This document shows, piece by piece, positions 41,557 through 53,111 of a stretch of DNA of 64,000 nucleotides. The stretch is taken from contig NZ_CP034867.1 in the NCBI RefSeq assembly GCF_005080965.1, positions 124,001 through 188,000 of the forward strand, written 5' to 3'. The notes beneath the pieces were generated by a model. That model was given only the letters and a program-made list of their open reading frames with translations. It made no database searches and was not told where the DNA came from. A program made the translations under genes and the position numbers. Positions within the stretch are counted from its first letter, which is position 1; each line of letters begins with the position of its first letter. The DNA is from Buchnera aphidicola (Macrosiphum gaurae). Lineage in GTDB: Bacteria; Pseudomonadota; Gammaproteobacteria; Enterobacterales; Enterobacteriaceae.

Positions 41557-42231
41557 ATGAATTATACTTTAACTAGAGTAGATAGTGATAAAAATAATAA
41601 AAACTATCCAAAACAAAAGATTGAGTCTGTTTCAGATCCTATTGAAGAATATTTAAGAAAGAATGTTTTCATGGGTAAAATAACTCAATTATTACATAAG
41701 TTAGTTAATTGGGGACGGAAAAATTCTCTATGGCCTTATAATTTTGGTTTGTCTTGTTGTTATGTTGAAATGGTTTCTGCTTTTACTTCTGTTCATGATG
41801 TTGCACGTTTTGGATCTGAAGTTTTACGTGCATCTCCTAGACAAGCTGATGTGATGGTTATTGCGGGTACTCCATTTATAAAAATGGCTCCTGTTATTCA
41901 AAGATTATATGATCAAATGTTAGAACCGAAATGGGTTATTTCGATGGGAGCATGTGCTAATTCTGGAGGTATGTACGATATTTATTCTGTTGTGCAAGGT
42001 GTAGATAAATTTTTACCGGTTGATATTTATATTCCTGGTTGTCCACCTCGTCCTGAAGCATATATGCAAGGTTTAATGTTATTGCAAAAGTTAATTAATG
42101 AAGAAAGAAGACCATTATCTTGGGTTATTGGAGAACAAGGTGTATATCATAAAAAAATGCTGTCTGAAAAAGTTAAAAAGAGAAATAAAACAATTAAGAT
42201 TATTAATCTTCCAACTTCAGAAAAAATTTAA
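41557..42231 (+). CDS. nuoB: NADH-quinone oxidoreductase subunit B
   Basis: Peripheral-arm subunit that holds cluster N2, the last electron carrier before quinone. N2 ligands are visible: the tandem cysteines in GLSCCYVEM, then MGACANSGG and PGCPPRPE. I start at the ATG at 41557 (MNYTLTRVD), which matches E. coli MDYTLTRID and gives 224 residues (E. coli 220); the frame is open upstream into the end of nuoA but with no homology. Confidence 0.97.
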   Translation: MNYTLTRVDSDKNNKNYPKQKIESVSDPIEEYLRKNVFMGKITQLLHKLVNWGRKNSLWPYNFGLSCCYVEMVSAFTSVHDVARFGSEVLRASPRQADVMVIAGTPFIKMAPVIQRLYDQMLEPKWVISMGACANSGGMYDIYSVVQGVDKFLPVDIYIPGCPPRPEAYMQGLMLLQKLINEERRPLSWVIGEQGVYHKKMLSEKVKKRNKTIKIINLPTSEKI

Positions 42232-42328
42232 CTATTTAATTGAAAAATATACATTTCTTTAATATGACTCATGTGTGTTTTAGATAATAGTATTATTATA
42301 TTTTTCAACTCAGTACAGTGAGAGATTT

Positions 42329-44131
42329 ATGATAGATTTAATTTCAAAAGAAGATACGTTTTTTCCGAAAAAAAAAACCAGAGAACATTTAACAGATTCA
42401 GTAGTTAAAAATTTGTTTGATGTTTTTGGTAGAGAACTGTGTTTTTATCAAACTACTTTGACTGGTTTTCCTGTTATTTGGATCAATAGAATATTATTAA
42501 TAGAAGTAGGGAGATTTTTATGTAATTTATCTAAACCATATATTATGCTTTATGATTTGCATGGTATAGATGAACGTCTCAGATTAAATCGTGAAAATTT
42601 GCCTGAAGCTGATTTTTCAGTTTTTTATCATTTGATATCTATTGAACGTAACTCTGATATTATGATCAAAGTACCACTATTAAAACATGATTTAATTTTG
42701 CCAACATTTACTGTTCTATTTCCTAATGCAAATTGGTATGAACGTGAAACTTGGGATATGTTTGGCATTATCTTTGATAAACATCCTAATTTAACTCGTA
42801 TTATTATGCCTAATACATGGAAAGGGCATCCATTAAGAAAAGATTTTTCAGCAAGAGCAACGGAGTATGAACCATTTTTTTTAAATGAAGAGAAAGAAGA
42901 TTTGGAAATGGAAGCACTAAGATTTAATCCTGAGTCATGGGGTATGAAACGCAAACATGATAATGTAGAATTTATGTTTTTAAATTTAGGACCGAATCAT
43001 CCTTCTGCTCATGGTGCTTTTAGAATCATTTTGCAATTAGATGGTGAGAATATTGTAGATTGTGTCCCAGATATTGGATATCATCATCGCGGAGCTGAAA
43101 AAATGGCAGAACGTCAGTCGTGGCATAGTTATATTCCATATACTGACCGAATTGAATATCTTGGTGGTTGTGTAAATGAACTTCCTTATGTGTTGGCTGT
43201 AGAAAAATTAGCTAATATCTCAGTTCCAGAAAAAGCAGAAGTTATTAGAGTAATGATGTCAGAGTTATTTAGAATAAATAGTCATCTATTATACATCTCA
43301 ACTTTTATTCAGGATGTAGGATCTATGACTCCAGTTTTTTTTGCTTTTACTGATCGTCAAAAAATATATGATTTAGTTGAAGCAATTACAGGTGCTCGTA
43401 TGCATCCTGCTTGGTTTCGTATTGGTGGAGTAGCTAATGATTTGCCAGAAGGTTGGCATATTTTATTAAAAGAGTTTCTTGATTGGATGCCCAAACGATT
43501 AAAATATTATATAAAAACTGCTTTAAAAAACAGTATTTTAATAAATCGCTCAAAAGGAATTGCTAAATATAATAAAAAAGAAGCATTGCAATGGGGTGTA
43601 ACTGGTGCAGGTTTACGTGCTACAGGATTAGATTTTGATGTAAGAAAATGGCGACCGTACTCTGGATATCAAAATTATACTTTTGAAGTACCAATAGGTT
43701 CAGGAATAAGTGATTGTTATTCTAGAGTAATGATTAAAGTAGAAGAAATTTATCAAAGTCTTATTATTTTAAAACAATGTTTACATAATATGCCAAAAGG
43801 TTCTTTTAAATCTCAAGATTCATTAACTACACCGCCTTCTAAAGAATGTGTTTTACAAAATATTGAAACTATGATTACTCATTTTTTACAAGTTTCTTGG
43901 GGTCCAGTGATTCCAGCAAATGAAAGTTTTCAAATGATTGAGGCAACAAAAGGAATTAATAGTTACTACTTAATCAGTGATGGTGGTACGATGAGTTATC
44001 GCACAAGAATACGCACACCTAGCTTTCCACATTTACAACAAATACCTTCAGTAATTCGTGGAAGTTTAATATCAGATTTAATTGTATACTTAGGTAGCAT
44101 AGATTTTGTTATGTCTGACGTGGATAGATAA
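42329..44131 (+). CDS. nuoCD: NADH-quinone oxidoreductase fused subunit C/D
   Basis: Fusion of NuoC (about residues 1-190, with [10 protein letters not shown] and HPLRKDF) and NuoD (about 200-600, with [12 protein letters not shown] and the quinone-site region). The fusion is the enterobacterial arrangement, and the length of 600 fits. The His of HPSAHG and the C-terminal [15 protein letters not shown] are present. nuoE begins two bases after the stop. Confidence 0.97.
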   Translation: MIDLISKEDTFFPKKKTREHLTDSVVKNLFDVFGRELCFYQTTLTGFPVIWINRILLIEVGRFLCNLSKPYIMLYDLHGIDERLRLNRENLPEADFSVFYHLISIERNSDIMIKVPLLKHDLILPTFTVLFPNANWYERETWDMFGIIFDKHPNLTRIIMPNTWKGHPLRKDFSARATEYEPFFLNEEKEDLEMEALRFNPESWGMKRKHDNVEFMFLNLGPNHPSAHGAFRIILQLDGENIVDCVPDIGYHHRGAEKMAERQSWHSYIPYTDRIEYLGGCVNELPYVLAVEKLANISVPEKAEVIRVMMSELFRINSHLLYISTFIQDVGSMTPVFFAFTDRQKIYDLVEAITGARMHPAWFRIGGVANDLPEGWHILLKEFLDWMPKRLKYYIKTALKNSILINRSKGIAKYNKKEALQWGVTGAGLRATGLDFDVRKWRPYSGYQNYTFEVPIGSGISDCYSRVMIKVEEIYQSLIILKQCLHNMPKGSFKSQDSLTTPPSKECVLQNIETMITHFLQVSWGPVIPANESFQMIEATKGINSYYLISDGGTMSYRTRIRTPSFPHLQQIPSVIRGSLISDLIVYLGSIDFVMSDVDR

Positions 44132-44133
44132 TT

Positions 44134-44642
44134 ATGAATAAAAAAAAAGTCAAATTCGAGAAATTTCTATAAAATTTAAGTTAACTAATGAAGAAATAAA
44201 TGAAATAGAAAATCAAAAGAAATATTATGAAAATTTTCGTGCTATTTCAATAGAAGCATTAAAAATTGTTCAAAAAAAACGAGGCTGGATTTCTGATCAA
44301 GCCATTCATGCTATTGCTGAAATACTTAAAATCAAAACAAGTGATGTTGAAGGAGTTGCTACTTTTTATAGTCAAATTTTTCGTAAACCTGTAGGTCGTA
44401 ATATTATCCGGTATTGCGATAGCGTCGTTTGTTTTCTAACTGGTTATAAAACAATTAAAATGGCTTTAGAAGATTATTTAAAAATTAAAATAGGAGAAAC
44501 TACTAAAGATAATAGATTTACCTTATTACCAGTTTGTTGTTTAGGAAATTGTGATAAAAGTCCAACAATCATGATCAATGAAGATACATATTCTTTTTTG
44601 ACTCCAGAATCTATACCACATTTGTTGGAATCATACAAATGA
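44134..44642 (+). CDS. nuoE: NADH-quinone oxidoreductase subunit E, out of frame at an A9 run
   Basis: The NuoE coding frame ([10 protein letters not shown], then [40 protein letters not shown]) is complete from about 44142 to the stop at 44640, but it has no ATG, GTG or TTG start before 44460. The only suitable ATG (44134) is in another frame: ATG AAT then nine A (44140-44148). One extra A would join the two frames and give a product of about 169 residues (E. coli 166). Cluster N1a cysteines are present (YCDSVVC and CCLGNC). Either RNA polymerase slippage on the A-run restores the frame, or the run is a sequencing error, or a non-standard start is used. The stop overlaps the nuoF start (ATGA). 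Confidence 0.85.
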
Positions 44643-45973
44643 ATAAAATTTTACGTATTGCAGAAACACATCCTCTCACTTGGCGGTTAAGAGATGATCA
44701 AAAAACCGTGTGGATTGAAGAATATTGTAATTTAAATGGTTATACAGCTTTAAAAAAAGCATTAAAAGACATGCTGCCAGAAGATATTGTAAATACAATA
44801 AAAGAATCTGGTTTAAAAGGAAGAGGAGGGGCAGGATTTTCTACTGGTTTAAAATGGAGTTTAATGTCTAAAAACGCATCTTACATGAAAGAATGTTCTT
44901 ATTTAATATGTAACGCTGATGAAATGGAACCTGGTACATATAAAGATAGATTATTAATTGAAAAACTTCCCCATCAATTAATTGAAGGAATAATATTAGC
45001 ATCGTATGCATTAAATGTTTCTCGTGCATATATCTTTTTGAGAGGAGAATATATTCAAGCAGAATATGTTTTGAAAAAATCTATACAGGAAGCGATAAAT
45101 TTTGGTTATATTGGATTAAATATTTTAGGAAGTGGTTTTAATTTTGAACTAGTTTTACATACTGGAGCTGGGCGATATATTTGTGGTGAAGAAACAGCTT
45201 TAATCAATTCTTTAGAAGGTCGTAGAGCTAATCCTAGATCTAAGCCACCATTTCCAGCAGTATTTGGTTTATGGGGAAAACCTACTTGTGTAAATAATGT
45301 TGAAACATTATCTAATGTTCCATCTATTATACTAAATGGTGTAGATTGGTATAAAAGTTTATCTAGAAGTTCTGATACAGGCACTAAATTAATGGGTTTT
45401 TCAGGAAAAGTAAAGAATCCTGGTGTTTGGGAAGTACCCTTTGGTATTACCGCTCGTGAAATTTTAGAAGATTATGCATTTGGAATGAAGTCTGGTTTTT
45501 TCTTGAAAGCTTGGCAACCAGGTGGTGCAGGAACAGATTTTTTAACTGAAGAACATTTAGATCTTCCAATGGATTTTAATAACATTAGTCAAGCTGGTAG
45601 TCGTTTAGGAACTGCTCTTTGTATGGCTGTTGATAACAAAACTAATATGGTTTCTCTCGTCTATAATATAGAAAAATTTTTTGCTCGAGAATCATGTGGC
45701 TTATGCACACCATGTCGAGATGGATTACCATGGATTGTGAAAATATTAAAAAGTTTAGAACAAAAAAAAGGACAAAAGAACGATGTTCAAAATTTAGAAC
45801 GATTATGTTCTCATTTGAGTCCGGGAAAAACATTTTGCGCTCATGCACCGGGAGCAATAGAACCTTTACAAAGTGCTATCAAATATTTTCGATCTGAATT
45901 TGAATCTGGAATTAACATAAAAAAAATTAAATTCTATGAAAAAATTATTGGAATTCAATCTAACGATATTTAG
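44639..45973 (+). CDS. nuoF: NADH-quinone oxidoreductase subunit F
   Basis: NADH- and FMN-binding subunit. The FMN/NADH site is visible as [13 protein letters not shown] and [19 protein letters not shown], and cluster N3 as [11 protein letters not shown] with a further cysteine about 40 residues on. Length is 444 against 445 in E. coli. Its start overlaps the nuoE stop by four bases. Confidence 0.97.
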   Translation: MNKILRIAETHPLTWRLRDDQKTVWIEEYCNLNGYTALKKALKDMLPEDIVNTIKESGLKGRGGAGFSTGLKWSLMSKNASYMKECSYLICNADEMEPGTYKDRLLIEKLPHQLIEGIILASYALNVSRAYIFLRGEYIQAEYVLKKSIQEAINFGYIGLNILGSGFNFELVLHTGAGRYICGEETALINSLEGRRANPRSKPPFPAVFGLWGKPTCVNNVETLSNVPSIILNGVDWYKSLSRSSDTGTKLMGFSGKVKNPGVWEVPFGITAREILEDYAFGMKSGFFLKAWQPGGAGTDFLTEEHLDLPMDFNNISQAGSRLGTALCMAVDNKTNMVSLVYNIEKFFARESCGLCTPCRDGLPWIVKILKSLEQKKGQKNDVQNLERLCSHLSPGKTFCAHAPGAIEPLQSAIKYFRSEFESGINIKKIKFYEKIIGIQSNDI

Positions 45974-46053
45974 TTAAAATATTGAAATTGTTATAAAAAA
46001 TATTTATTTTAAATAGATTTCTCTAAAATAGAAGTTTTTGGAATCATTCTCTT

Positions 46054-48789
46054 ATGGCTAAAATTTACATAGATCATAAAATTTATAATGTTAATAAATC
46101 AGAAAATTTGTTACAAGCTTGCTTATCTGTAGGTATTAATGTTCCTTATTTTTGTTGGCATCCTTTATTAGGAAGTTTAGGAGCATGTCGTCAATGTGCA
46201 GTGACACAATATGATAGTTTAGAAGATCGTAAAGGTCGATTAATTATGTCTTGTATGACTCCCGTAATTGATGGAGCTATAATTTCTGTTAAAAGTACTG
46301 AATCAGAGATTTTTCGCAGTACTATCATCGAACTTTTATTAACAAATCATCCTCATGATTGTCCAGTATGTGAAGAAGGTGGTCATTGTCATTTGCAAGA
46401 TATGACTGTAATGACAAAACATAGTATGCGGAATTATAGATTTAAAAAAAGAACACATAAAAATCAATATTTAGGATCTTTTATTAAACATGAAATGAAT
46501 CGATGCATTGCATGCTATCGTTGTGTTCGATATTATAATGATTATGCAGATGGTATTGATTTTGGAGTATATGGTTCTAATAATAATATTTATTTTGGTC
46601 GTGTAGAAGATGGTAGATTAGAAAGTGAATATTCAGGAAATTTAATAGAACTATGTCCTACTGGAGTGTTTACTGACAAAATTCATTCTAAAAAATATAG
46701 TCGTAAATGGGATATGCAATATGCTCCAGGAATATGTCATAATTGCAGTGTTGGATGCAATATTAGTATTGGAGAACGTTATGGTGAAATACGTCGAATA
46801 GAAAACAGATATCATGAAAACATAAATCATTATTTACTTTGTGACCTTGGTCGTTTTGGGCATTCACATCTTAATTTAAATAAACGTCCTACAAAACCTA
46901 CATATATTAATTGTAATAATAATTTAACCGTATTGAATTTTAATGAAGCTATAAAAGTTGGAGTTGCTTTCTTTAAAAAATATAAGCGTGTAATTGGAGT
47001 TGGTTCTACTAGATCAAGTATAGAAAATAATTTTGCATTACAAGAACTAGTTGGTAAAGAAAATTTCTCTAATGGAATGTCTGAAAAAGAGCAAGCGTGT
47101 ATTGGATTGATTTTAGAGTTTTTAAAAAATAATTATATATATATTCCTTCGTTAAAAGAAATTGAAAGTTATGATGTAATTTTAGTGCTTGGAGAGGATT
47201 TAACACAAACATCTGCCCGTGTTGCTTTAGCTGTGCGTCAAGCAGTTAAAAATAGAGCGAAAGATATAACACATACATATGGAATACCAAAATGGAATGC
47301 TTCTTCTCATATTTACATTTCAGAAAAATTTAAAAACTCTTTATATATAATGCATACACATGAAAGCAAATTAGATGACATTTCTGAATGGTGCTATTTT
47401 GCACCTATCGATAAACAGGTAGATTTAGCATCTGCTATTGCTCATGAATTAGATAAAAATCTACCAAAAGTTTTAAATCTAGATCCTAGATTAAAAGAAA
47501 AATCATCGTTAATTGCTAATCGATTGATTTCATCTAAAAAAACATTGATTATTTCAGGTTCTCATTCTTTTAGTGATTCTATTATACAAGCATCTATAAA
47601 TATAGCTAAAGCTATTAAAATTCATACTATTAATCATCATGTTGGTGTTACTTTTTTAACGTCGAGCTCTAACTCTTTGGGTTTAGCATTGCTCGGAGGT
47701 ATGTCTATAGAATGTGTATTAGATAAAATTAAGCAGGAAAAAGCAGATGCTGTAATTTTTATGGAATACGATTTATATCGGTTTGCCTCTCAATATGATT
47801 GTGATGATTTTTTTAAAAATAAAAAAAATGTGATTACTGTAGATCATCAGTATACAGAAACTTATAAAAAATCTGGATTATCTTTACCCTCAACAAATTT
47901 TACTGAGAGTTCTGGAACAATAATAAATTTTGAAGGAAGAGCACAGCGTTTTTTCCAAGTTTATGATCCTAACTTTTACAATAAAAATAATTGTCTTTTT
48001 GATAGTTGGAAATGGTTGCATACGATCAAATCAAAAATTGATAATACGAAAGTATATTGGTTTAATTTAGATGATGTTATTAACTCTTATTCTAAAAAAT
48101 ATTCAATTTTAGAAAAAATTAAAATAAAAGAGTTGAATGCTAGTTTTAGGGTGCAGGGACAAAAAATTGCTCGATCTCCTATTCGTTCTAGTGGAAGAAC
48201 ATCTTTACGTTCTGATATTGATGTTCATGAACCTTGTCAGACTAAAGATGTTAATAGTATGTTTGCGTTTTCTATGGAAGGTTGCAATCAACCTAACGAG
48301 TCTGTATCTCATATTCCTTTTGCCTGGTTTCCTGGATGGAATTCACCTCAGGCATGGAATAAATTTCAGATAGAAGTAGGTAAAAATTTAATATCTGGCG
48401 ATTCAGGTATACATATTTTTAAAAAAAATAAAAGCAAAGTTGATATGTATTCAAATGTAATTTCAAAAAATTTCATAGCAGAAAGACAGTGGAATATAAT
48501 TCCTTATTATCATCTTTTTGGAAATGAAGAGATGACTCAATATTCTTCGAATATACAAGAAAACATACCCTTAGAATATGCTTTGATTGGTTTAATAGAT
48601 GCGATGAAGTTAGGTTTAAAAAAAGATTCTATAATAGAATTTAATTGTTTGAATAAAGATTATTATTTAGCAGTACAATTCTCTAAATATTTAAGTGAAA
48701 AACAAATAGGTTTACCAATTGGAAGAAAAGGTTTTCCTATTATGCTTGTTGGCAAAACAATTAAATTTTTACAGGAATTCATTCAATGA
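46054..48789 (+). CDS. nuoG: NADH-quinone oxidoreductase subunit G
   Basis: Large iron-sulfur subunit of 911 residues (E. coli 908). The N-terminal ferredoxin-like domain holds N1b ([17 protein letters not shown]), then the His-containing N4/N5 region ([18 protein letters not shown], then [11 protein letters not shown]). The extra N7 cluster found in E. coli is also kept (CHNCSVGC and a distant Cys). The molybdopterin-oxidoreductase-like C-terminal domain follows. It ends with a four-base overlap on nuoH. Confidence 0.97.
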   Translation: MAKIYIDHKIYNVNKSENLLQACLSVGINVPYFCWHPLLGSLGACRQCAVTQYDSLEDRKGRLIMSCMTPVIDGAIISVKSTESEIFRSTIIELLLTNHPHDCPVCEEGGHCHLQDMTVMTKHSMRNYRFKKRTHKNQYLGSFIKHEMNRCIACYRCVRYYNDYADGIDFGVYGSNNNIYFGRVEDGRLESEYSGNLIELCPTGVFTDKIHSKKYSRKWDMQYAPGICHNCSVGCNISIGERYGEIRRIENRYHENINHYLLCDLGRFGHSHLNLNKRPTKPTYINCNNNLTVLNFNEAIKVGVAFFKKYKRVIGVGSTRSSIENNFALQELVGKENFSNGMSEKEQACIGLILEFLKNNYIYIPSLKEIESYDVILVLGEDLTQTSARVALAVRQAVKNRAKDITHTYGIPKWNASSHIYISEKFKNSLYIMHTHESKLDDISEWCYFAPIDKQVDLASAIAHELDKNLPKVLNLDPRLKEKSSLIANRLISSKKTLIISGSHSFSDSIIQASINIAKAIKIHTINHHVGVTFLTSSSNSLGLALLGGMSIECVLDKIKQEKADAVIFMEYDLYRFASQYDCDDFFKNKKNVITVDHQYTETYKKSGLSLPSTNFTESSGTIINFEGRAQRFFQVYDPNFYNKNNCLFDSWKWLHTIKSKIDNTKVYWFNLDDVINSYSKKYSILEKIKIKELNASFRVQGQKIARSPIRSSGRTSLRSDIDVHEPCQTKDVNSMFAFSMEGCNQPNESVSHIPFAWFPGWNSPQAWNKFQIEVGKNLISGDSGIHIFKKNKSKVDMYSNVISKNFIAERQWNIIPYYHLFGNEEMTQYSSNIQENIPLEYALIGLIDAMKLGLKKDSIIEFNCLNKDYYLAVQFSKYLSEKQIGLPIGRKGFPIMLVGKTIKFLQEFIQ

Positions 48790-49754
48790 TTTGGTTAGAC
48801 ATAAACATTATTAAAATAATTTTTTGTTTGTTAAAAGTTATTTTTATTTTATTTGTAACAGTTTTTTCTGCTGCCATGTTAAGTGTAATCGAACGAAGAT
48901 TACTAGCTTTTTTTCAAAATAGACATGGACCTAATCGAGTTGGTTGGATCGGAAGTTTACAATTATGTGCTGATATGATTAAAATTTTTTTTAAGGAAGA
49001 TTGGATCCCGCCTTTTAGTAGAAAGTTTATTTTTGTTTTATCACCAATAATAGCTTTTACTTCATTATTATGTGTAATTCCAATTATCCCGTTTACTTCA
49101 AATTTTGTTATTATTGATTTAAATATAGGAGTTTTATTTTTTTTAATGATGGCTAGTTTGTCTGTTTATTCCGTATTATTTGCTGGTTGGTCTAGTAATA
49201 ATAAGTATGCATTGTTAGGGTCTATGCGTGCTTGTGTTCAAACATTAAGTTATGAAGTATTTTTAGGTTTATCATTGATGGGTGTAGTAGCTCAATCAGG
49301 ATCTTTTAAAATATCTGATATTATAAACAGTCAAAGAGACATGTGGAATATTTTCCCACAGTTTTTTGGTTTTTTAACATTTTTTATAGCAGGTTTGGCG
49401 GTGTGTCATAGACATCCATTTGATCAACCTGAATCTGAACAGGAATTAGCTGATGGTTATCACATTGAATATTCGGGGATGAAATTTGGTCTGTTTTTTA
49501 TTGGTGAATATATTTCTATTATTACGATTTCTTCATTAATAGTAACAATTTTTTTTGGTGGTTGGCTTGGTCCTTGGATTCCTGGATTTATTTGGTTTGC
49601 TTTAAAAACTATTTTTTTTATTATTATTTTTATTTTGATCCGGGCATCTTTACCAAGACCACGGTATGATCAAGTTTTACTATTTGGATGGCAATTTTGT
49701 TTACCTTTAACATTATGTAATTTGTTTTTAACTGCTTTTTTTATTTTGTTATGA
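48786..49754 (+). CDS. nuoH: NADH-quinone oxidoreductase subunit H
   Basis: Membrane subunit at the junction with the peripheral arm, forming part of the quinone chamber. About eight transmembrane helices in 322 residues (E. coli 325). Conserved loops [39 protein letters not shown] (in part) and [11 protein letters not shown] are intact, including the acidic residues of the E-channel. Confidence 0.97.
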   Translation: MIWLDINIIKIIFCLLKVIFILFVTVFSAAMLSVIERRLLAFFQNRHGPNRVGWIGSLQLCADMIKIFFKEDWIPPFSRKFIFVLSPIIAFTSLLCVIPIIPFTSNFVIIDLNIGVLFFLMMASLSVYSVLFAGWSSNNKYALLGSMRACVQTLSYEVFLGLSLMGVVAQSGSFKISDIINSQRDMWNIFPQFFGFLTFFIAGLAVCHRHPFDQPESEQELADGYHIEYSGMKFGLFFIGEYISIITISSLIVTIFFGGWLGPWIPGFIWFALKTIFFIIIFILIRASLPRPRYDQVLLFGWQFCLPLTLCNLFLTAFFILL

Positions 49755-49780
49755 ATTTTATAAGAGATTTGTTATTTATG

Positions 49781-50320
49781 ATATTAAAAAATATTATTGT
49801 TGGATTTTTTACTCAAATAAGAAGTATTTTAATGGTTGGTATGAATATTTTTTCTAAATCTGAAACTAAATTATATCCAGAAGAAAAAGTATATCTAGCT
49901 CCTCGTTATAGAGGTCGGATTATATTAACCCGTAATATAGATGGACAAGAACGCTGTGTTGCTTGCAATTTATGTGCTGCAGTTTGTCCTGTTGATTGTA
50001 TTTCTTTACAAAAATCTGAAAAAACTAGCGGTCGTTGGTATCCAAAATTTTTTAGAATCAATTTTTCTCGTTGTATATTTTGTGGTTTGTGTGAAGAAGC
50101 TTGTCCTACAGCAGCAATACAATTAATTCCTGATTTTGAGCTATCTGATTTTAAAAGAAAAGATTTAATATATGAAAAAAAAGATTTATTAGTTTCAGGT
50201 CCTGGTAAATATCCAAATTATGATTTTTATAATTTTTCTGGTGTAGCTATAAAAGGAAAAAAACCAGGTGATTTAAATATCGAATCCAAGCCTGTTGATG
50301 TAAAAGATTTATTACCATAA
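49781..50320 (+). CDS. nuoI: NADH-quinone oxidoreductase subunit I
   Basis: Carries clusters N6a and N6b: [12 protein letters not shown] and [13 protein letters not shown] use the ATG at 49781 ([13 protein letters not shown]), which matches E. coli MTLKELLVGFGTQ and gives 179 residues against 180. An in-frame ATG at 49751 overlapping the nuoH stop would add ten residues and is possible through coupling. Confidence 0.95.
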   Translation: MLKNIIVGFFTQIRSILMVGMNIFSKSETKLYPEEKVYLAPRYRGRIILTRNIDGQERCVACNLCAAVCPVDCISLQKSEKTSGRWYPKFFRINFSRCIFCGLCEEACPTAAIQLIPDFELSDFKRKDLIYEKKDLLVSGPGKYPNYDFYNFSGVAIKGKKPGDLNIESKPVDVKDLLP

Positions 50321-50330
50321 GGAGATTTTT

Positions 50331-50846
50331 ATGGAATTTGTTTTTTATATATGTTCGTTTTCAGCAGTTATTTCTACTTTTTTTGTGATTATACAAAAAA
50401 ATGCAGTATATTCCTTGTTGTACTTAATCATTTCTCTCTTATCCATATCTGGCATTTTTTTTTCACTCGGAGCTTTTTTTGCTGGTGCTTTAGAAGTTAT
50501 TGTATATGCTGGAGCCATTATAGTATTGTTTGTTTTCGTTATTATGACTCTTAACATCAGTAATGAACATGATTTACAAGAAAAAAATTACTTAAAACCT
50601 ATTTTTTGGCTTGGGCCCAGTATTTTATCATTAATATTATTTTTATCTATGACTTATACAATATTTTTTTTAAAAGAAAAAAGAATAGATAGTATTCTAA
50701 TTGATTCGAAAATGGTAGGGATGAATTTATTTGGTCCGTATATGCTATTAGTTGAATTATCCTCTATTCTTTTATTATCTGCTTTAGTTGTTGTATTTCA
50801 TATTGGAAAAGAAAAGAAATATGTAAATAAAAATAAAATTCTGTAA
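50331..50846 (+). CDS. nuoJ: NADH-quinone oxidoreductase subunit J
   Basis: Membrane subunit with five predicted helices in 171 residues (E. coli 184). The segment GAFFAGALEVIVYAGAIIVLFVFVIMTLN (in part) contains the conserved pi-bulge helix 3 with its glutamate. The ATG follows AAGGAG. Confidence 0.95.
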   Translation: MEFVFYICSFSAVISTFFVIIQKNAVYSLLYLIISLLSISGIFFSLGAFFAGALEVIVYAGAIIVLFVFVIMTLNISNEHDLQEKNYLKPIFWLGPSILSLILFLSMTYTIFFLKEKRIDSILIDSKMVGMNLFGPYMLLVELSSILLLSALVVVFHIGKEKKYVNKNKIL

Positions 50847-50876
50847 TCAGTTAATTTTTATTGAGGATAATAATGC

Positions 50877-51179
50877 ATGATTTCTTTATTTCACGGATTA
50901 TTTGTATCATTAATATTATTTATTTTAGGTTTAACCTCTTTAATTGTTCGACGTAATATATTATTTATATTAATTGGTTTAGAAATAATGATCAATGCTG
51001 CTGGATTAGCATTGATTGTAGTTAGTAGTTACTGGCATCAAACAGATGGTCAAATAATGTATATATTTGCTATTACTTTAGCTGCATCGGAAGCTAGTAT
51101 AGCTTTGGCATTATTACTTCAAATTTATAGACGTAAAAAAACATTAAATATTGATATTTTAAGTGAGATGAATGGATGA
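50877..51179 (+). CDS. nuoK: NADH-quinone oxidoreductase subunit K
   Basis: Three-helix membrane subunit of exactly 100 residues, as in E. coli. The buried glutamates of the proton path are in [12 protein letters not shown] and [13 protein letters not shown]. The C terminus [10 protein letters not shown] overlaps the start of nuoL by four bases. Confidence 0.96.
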   Translation: MISLFHGLFVSLILFILGLTSLIVRRNILFILIGLEIMINAAGLALIVVSSYWHQTDGQIMYIFAITLAASEASIALALLLQIYRRKKTLNIDILSEMNG

Positions 51180-53011
51180 ATATTATTTTTTTCATAACTT
51201 TATTTCCACTAATCGGGTTTTTATTTTTATCTTCTATTCAAGGTGTTATTTCTAGAAAAAGTACATTAAAAATAGGTATATTTTCTATATTTATATCATT
51301 TATTATAACCTGTTTTTATGGTACAAGTATTATTAAAAATAATGATCAAATTTTTACTCAGATATTGTGGAAATGGTTATGTATTAATGAATTAAATATT
51401 GATTTTTCTCTATCTTTAGATGGACTATCTTTAAGTATGTTATTTGTAATTACAGGAGTAGGGTTATTGATACATATTTTTGCTTCTTGGTATATGAGAC
51501 ACAAAGAAGGTTATTCACGTTTTTTTGCATATACTAATTTATTTATAGCAAGTATGTCAGTTTTAGTGTTAGCTGATAATTTTTTGTTTATGTATTTAGG
51601 ATGGGAAGGAGTTAGTGTATGTTCTTATTTATTAATTGGTTTTTATTACACTGAATATAAAAATAATCTTTGTGCTTTTAAAGCTTTTATTTTAACTCGA
51701 ATTTCTGATATTTTTTTAATTATTGCAATATTTTTAATATATAAAAAATACAATACTTTCAATTTTAAAGAAATTAAATTTTTATTAAGTTTTTTAAATA
51801 TAGAAGATTTTTCTGATTTAAATATTATTACACTTTTTTTATTATTAGGTGTGATTGGAAAATCAGCTCAATTACCTTTACAAACTTGGTTGTCTGATGC
51901 AATGGTTGGTCCAAGTCCTGTTTCTGCTTTAATACATGCTGCTACCATGGTAACAGCAGGTGTTTACTTAATAGCTAGAACACATTTTTTATTTTTATTA
52001 ACTCCTGAAATATTATATTTTGTAGCGTTTATTGGTACACTAACAATATTAATTGCTAGTTGTTCTGCTTTAGTTCAAAATGATATAAAACGTATTTTAG
52101 CTTATTCTACTATGAGTCAAATAGGATATATGTTTTTAGCTCTAGGAGTTAAGGCGTGGAGTGCAGCGATTACACATTTGATTGTACATGCTATTTTTAA
52201 AGCATTATTATTTTTATCTGCAGGTTCATTAATTCTATCATGTAAAAATGAAAAAAATATATTTAAAATGGGTGGTTTACGTAAAAAGTTACCTTTTTTA
52301 TACATTAATTTCATAGTAGGAGGTGCATCTTTAATTTCTTTTCCTTTAGTTACCGCTGGATTTTACAGCAAAGGTAACATTTTATTTAATGTTTTACAGA
52401 GTGGCTATATGTATTTATTTTTAATCGCGTTATTTTGCTCTTTTTTAACAGCTATTTATACATTTAGAATGATTTTTATTATTTTTCATGGAAAAAATAT
52501 TCATGCAGTTAGTACATCTAAAAATTTAGGACATAATGTTCCATTGTTTATTCTTTTGTTTTTTTCTACTGTATTTGGTTCTTACATATCACCACCATTA
52601 TTATATGTATTTCCTTTATCTCATTTATTGATAGATAAAAAATTAATATTTGAAATAATATGCAGTATATTATCTATTTCTGGAATATGTTTCTCTTATT
52701 ATTTCTGGATTCAAAATCCATATTGGATTAATAAAATTTTTAAATTTAGATTAATAAGATTTGTGTATTATTTTTTTTTAAAAGGATGGGGTTTTGATTG
52801 GTTCTATAATATGTCCTTAGTAAATTTTTATTTATATGTATCTAAAATTTTATCTTCTGATCCATTCAATAAAGTTGTTAATTGTTTTCTGAAAATCATT
52901 CACATATTCAATTTTTATTTGTTGAAAACTAGTAATGGTTATACAAGATGGTATGTAACTTCAATGATATTAGGTATAAATTTAATTTTTTTATTAATTT
53001 TATTTTATTAG
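51176..53011 (+). CDS. nuoL: NADH-quinone oxidoreductase subunit L
   Basis: Mrp antiporter-like proton-pumping subunit of 611 residues (E. coli 613), with about 14 core helices plus the long lateral helix and an end helix. Key segments: [18 protein letters not shown] with the conserved Glu, [21 protein letters not shown] (in part) with the Lys, and [15 protein letters not shown]. The C-terminal third (lateral arm) is more diverged. Confidence 0.96.
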   Translation: MNIIFFITLFPLIGFLFLSSIQGVISRKSTLKIGIFSIFISFIITCFYGTSIIKNNDQIFTQILWKWLCINELNIDFSLSLDGLSLSMLFVITGVGLLIHIFASWYMRHKEGYSRFFAYTNLFIASMSVLVLADNFLFMYLGWEGVSVCSYLLIGFYYTEYKNNLCAFKAFILTRISDIFLIIAIFLIYKKYNTFNFKEIKFLLSFLNIEDFSDLNIITLFLLLGVIGKSAQLPLQTWLSDAMVGPSPVSALIHAATMVTAGVYLIARTHFLFLLTPEILYFVAFIGTLTILIASCSALVQNDIKRILAYSTMSQIGYMFLALGVKAWSAAITHLIVHAIFKALLFLSAGSLILSCKNEKNIFKMGGLRKKLPFLYINFIVGGASLISFPLVTAGFYSKGNILFNVLQSGYMYLFLIALFCSFLTAIYTFRMIFIIFHGKNIHAVSTSKNLGHNVPLFILLFFSTVFGSYISPPLLYVFPLSHLLIDKKLIFEIICSILSISGICFSYYFWIQNPYWINKIFKFRLIRFVYYFFLKGWGFDWFYNMSLVNFYLYVSKILSSDPFNKVVNCFLKIIHIFNFYLLKTSNGYTRWYVTSMILGINLIFLLILFY

Positions 53012-53111
53012 TTTCATTTAAAATAGTATGTTCTATTAATAAATTTATATTTTCTAAAAAAATAATTCCATTAATTAAATAGTTATAGTGAATAATAGGA
53101 ATATACGTGTA

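Noticed and set aside
42628..42954. 108-codon minus-strand frame inside nuoCD
   Set aside because: Lies opposite the conserved NuoC-NuoD junction; no homology or ribosome binding site.
44460..44642. A separate 60-residue protein starting at the ATG at 44460
   Set aside because: It is simply the C-terminal third of NuoE; homology continues in frame far upstream of that ATG.
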